DNA from: Candidatus Uhrbacteria bacterium
GTDB lineage: Bacteria > Patescibacteriota > Patescibacteriia > SG8-24
DNA length: 13,698 nt
Reading direction: 5' to 3'
Assembly (NCBI GenBank): GCA_016205965.1
Contig: JACQSM010000075.1
Coordinates: 1-13,698, forward strand
Numbering within the stretch: position 1 is the first letter of the stretch; the number at the start of each line of letters is the position of its first letter. Positions 13,085 through 13,698 of this stretch are shown piece after piece. Below the pieces are notes generated by a model. The model was given only the letters and a program-made list of their open reading frames with translations, ran no database searches and had not been told where the DNA came from. The position numbers were made by a program, and so were the translations under genes.

Positions 13085-13093
13085 TGCTATACT
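13085..13093 (+). promoter_or_regulatory. Extended -10 promoter, probably leaderless start
   Basis: TGC-TATACT, the same nine bases as at 932-940, again exactly eight bases before an ATG (13102). No matching -35 is obvious. The predicted transcription start is at the ATG. Confidence 0.6.
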
Positions 13094-13101
13094 TACGCAT
13101 T

Positions 13102-13617
13102 ATGGTGGAGGTTTCTAATTCCATGCACAGGGCCGGCCAGCGGCGCGGTTTCACCATCATCGAATTGATGATCATCGTGGCTATCATGGCTATCATGGCG
13201 GTCATGGCGGCACCGTATACGGCCGGAACGCTCGCCTCGGCCTCGCTTTCGACTAACGCCGATCTCGCCAGCGACGCCCTGCGCGAGGCCCAGTCATCGG
13301 CCACCAGCCGCAAAAGCGGCGGCAAATTCGGCGTCCACTTCGAGGCGACGAAATTCGTTTTTTTCGAAGGCGCGGCCTACAGCGGGGCCGATCCCGACAA
13401 CGCCGTTCACTCGTTCACCGGCGAGGTGACGATCAGCGCGGTGACGTTCTCGCCCGGCGGCGCCTGCACCGTCGCGACCGGCAGCGGCAATTGCGACATC
13501 CATTTCGCCAATCATCGCGGCACGCCGACCGAAACCGGCAGCGTCGTTTTTTCGAGCGTCGACGGGCCGACGAAAACGGTCTCGATCAACGCCGCCGGAA
13601 TGATCGACGTCAACTGA
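13102..13617 (+). CDS. Type IV pilin-like pseudopilin (GspH/FimT-like)
   Basis: A prepilin of 171 residues for a type IV pilus, type II secretion or competence-type apparatus, cut by prepilin peptidase and assembled in the cell envelope. The class III signal is textbook: short basic leader, RRG16|F17TIIE21LMI, with Glu at +5, followed by a hydrophobic helix (IIVAIMAIMAVMAA). The C-terminal part is a beta-rich globular domain of the GspH/FimT type (SDALREAQSSA, FGVHF, then strands ending in TVSINAAGMIDV). ATG 13102 is taken because it fits a leaderless promoter; ATG 13123 has GGAGG eleven bases before it and is an alternative that would shorten only the leader. A second prepilin gene follows 4 bases after the stop, so they form an operon leaving the window. 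Confidence 0.9.
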   Translation: MVEVSNSMHRAGQRRGFTIIELMIIVAIMAIMAVMAAPYTAGTLASASLSTNADLASDALREAQSSATSRKSGGKFGVHFEATKFVFFEGAAYSGADPDNAVHSFTGEVTISAVTFSPGGACTVATGSGNCDIHFANHRGTPTETGSVVFSSVDGPTKTVSINAAGMIDVN

Positions 13618-13621
13618 AGCC

Positions 13622-13698
13622 ATGCGCACTTTTTGGCAAAAAATCAGGGCTCGAAACGGCCGCGGCACCTCCATCATCGAGGCGCTCCTGGCCATGGC
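13622..13698 (+). CDS. Second prepilin-like protein, 3'-truncated by window edge
   Basis: Only 25 codons are visible, from ATG 13622. A basic leader ending in RGRG is followed by TSIIEALLAM, which is a prepilin cleavage site with Glu at the +5 position and the start of a hydrophobic helix, of the kind seen in minor pseudopilins such as PilV/GspI-type proteins. It starts 4 bases after the upstream pseudopilin stop. The globular domain is outside the window, so the subtype cannot be named. Confidence 0.8.
   Translation, partial: MRTFWQKIRARNGRGTSIIEALLAM

Noticed and set aside
1..13698. CRISPR array, tRNA, rRNA or insertion sequence
   Set aside because: No regularly spaced repeats, cloverleaf, rRNA motifs or transposase were seen on either strand; the only long direct repeat is the TR/VR pair.

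Overview
The window is a GC-rich bacterial chromosome segment from an uncultured-looking lineage, read with the standard bacterial code. No gene fixes the phylum. The Avd and reverse transcriptase proteins look to me like those common in Patescibacteria (CPR) genomes, and some genes appear to have leaderless promoters. However, a full-length acyl-CoA dehydrogenase is unusual for that group, so the assignment stays open.

Layout. Left arm (1-2102): the 3' part of threonine synthase, a small DUF5752-like protein, a 49-residue cysteine/histidine-rich protein with an internal duplication, and a DEDDy 3'-5' exonuclease coupled to it. Nucleotide and cofactor block (2170-6797): two NrdR boxes precede a B12-dependent ribonucleotide reductase (nrdJ). 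It is followed in the same direction by a corrinoid adenosyltransferase (makes the AdoCbl that NrdJ needs), a small GDCCVxC-type zinc-binding protein and a NUDIX hydrolase, ending in an intrinsic terminator. Next comes a monocistronic S8 (subtilisin-like) protease with its own consensus promoter and terminator.

The most notable element is a complete diversity-generating retroelement (DGR) at about 8257-10937. A 243-residue target protein carries a variable repeat (VR, 8958-9070) at its C-terminus. A 113-bp template repeat (TR, 9405-9517) lies 447 bp downstream. The two differ at 16 positions and every one is an adenine in TR. An Avd four-helix-bundle gene and a DGR-type reverse transcriptase (YADD, LPLGNLTSQ) follow. 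The layout is unusual because avd is on the minus strand between TR and the RT gene, convergent with TR and divergent from the RT. TR has its own possible promoter, a structured leader and a strong symmetrical hairpin just after it, so it may be expressed as a separate RNA. The avd/RT part is visibly less GC-rich than its surroundings, which suggests acquisition as a module.

Right arm (10995-13698): an acyl-CoA dehydrogenase with promoter, Shine-Dalgarno and terminator, then a type IV pilin-like/pseudopilin gene from a possibly leaderless promoter, and the start of a second pseudopilin cut by the window edge. No rRNA, tRNA, CRISPR array or insertion sequence was seen.
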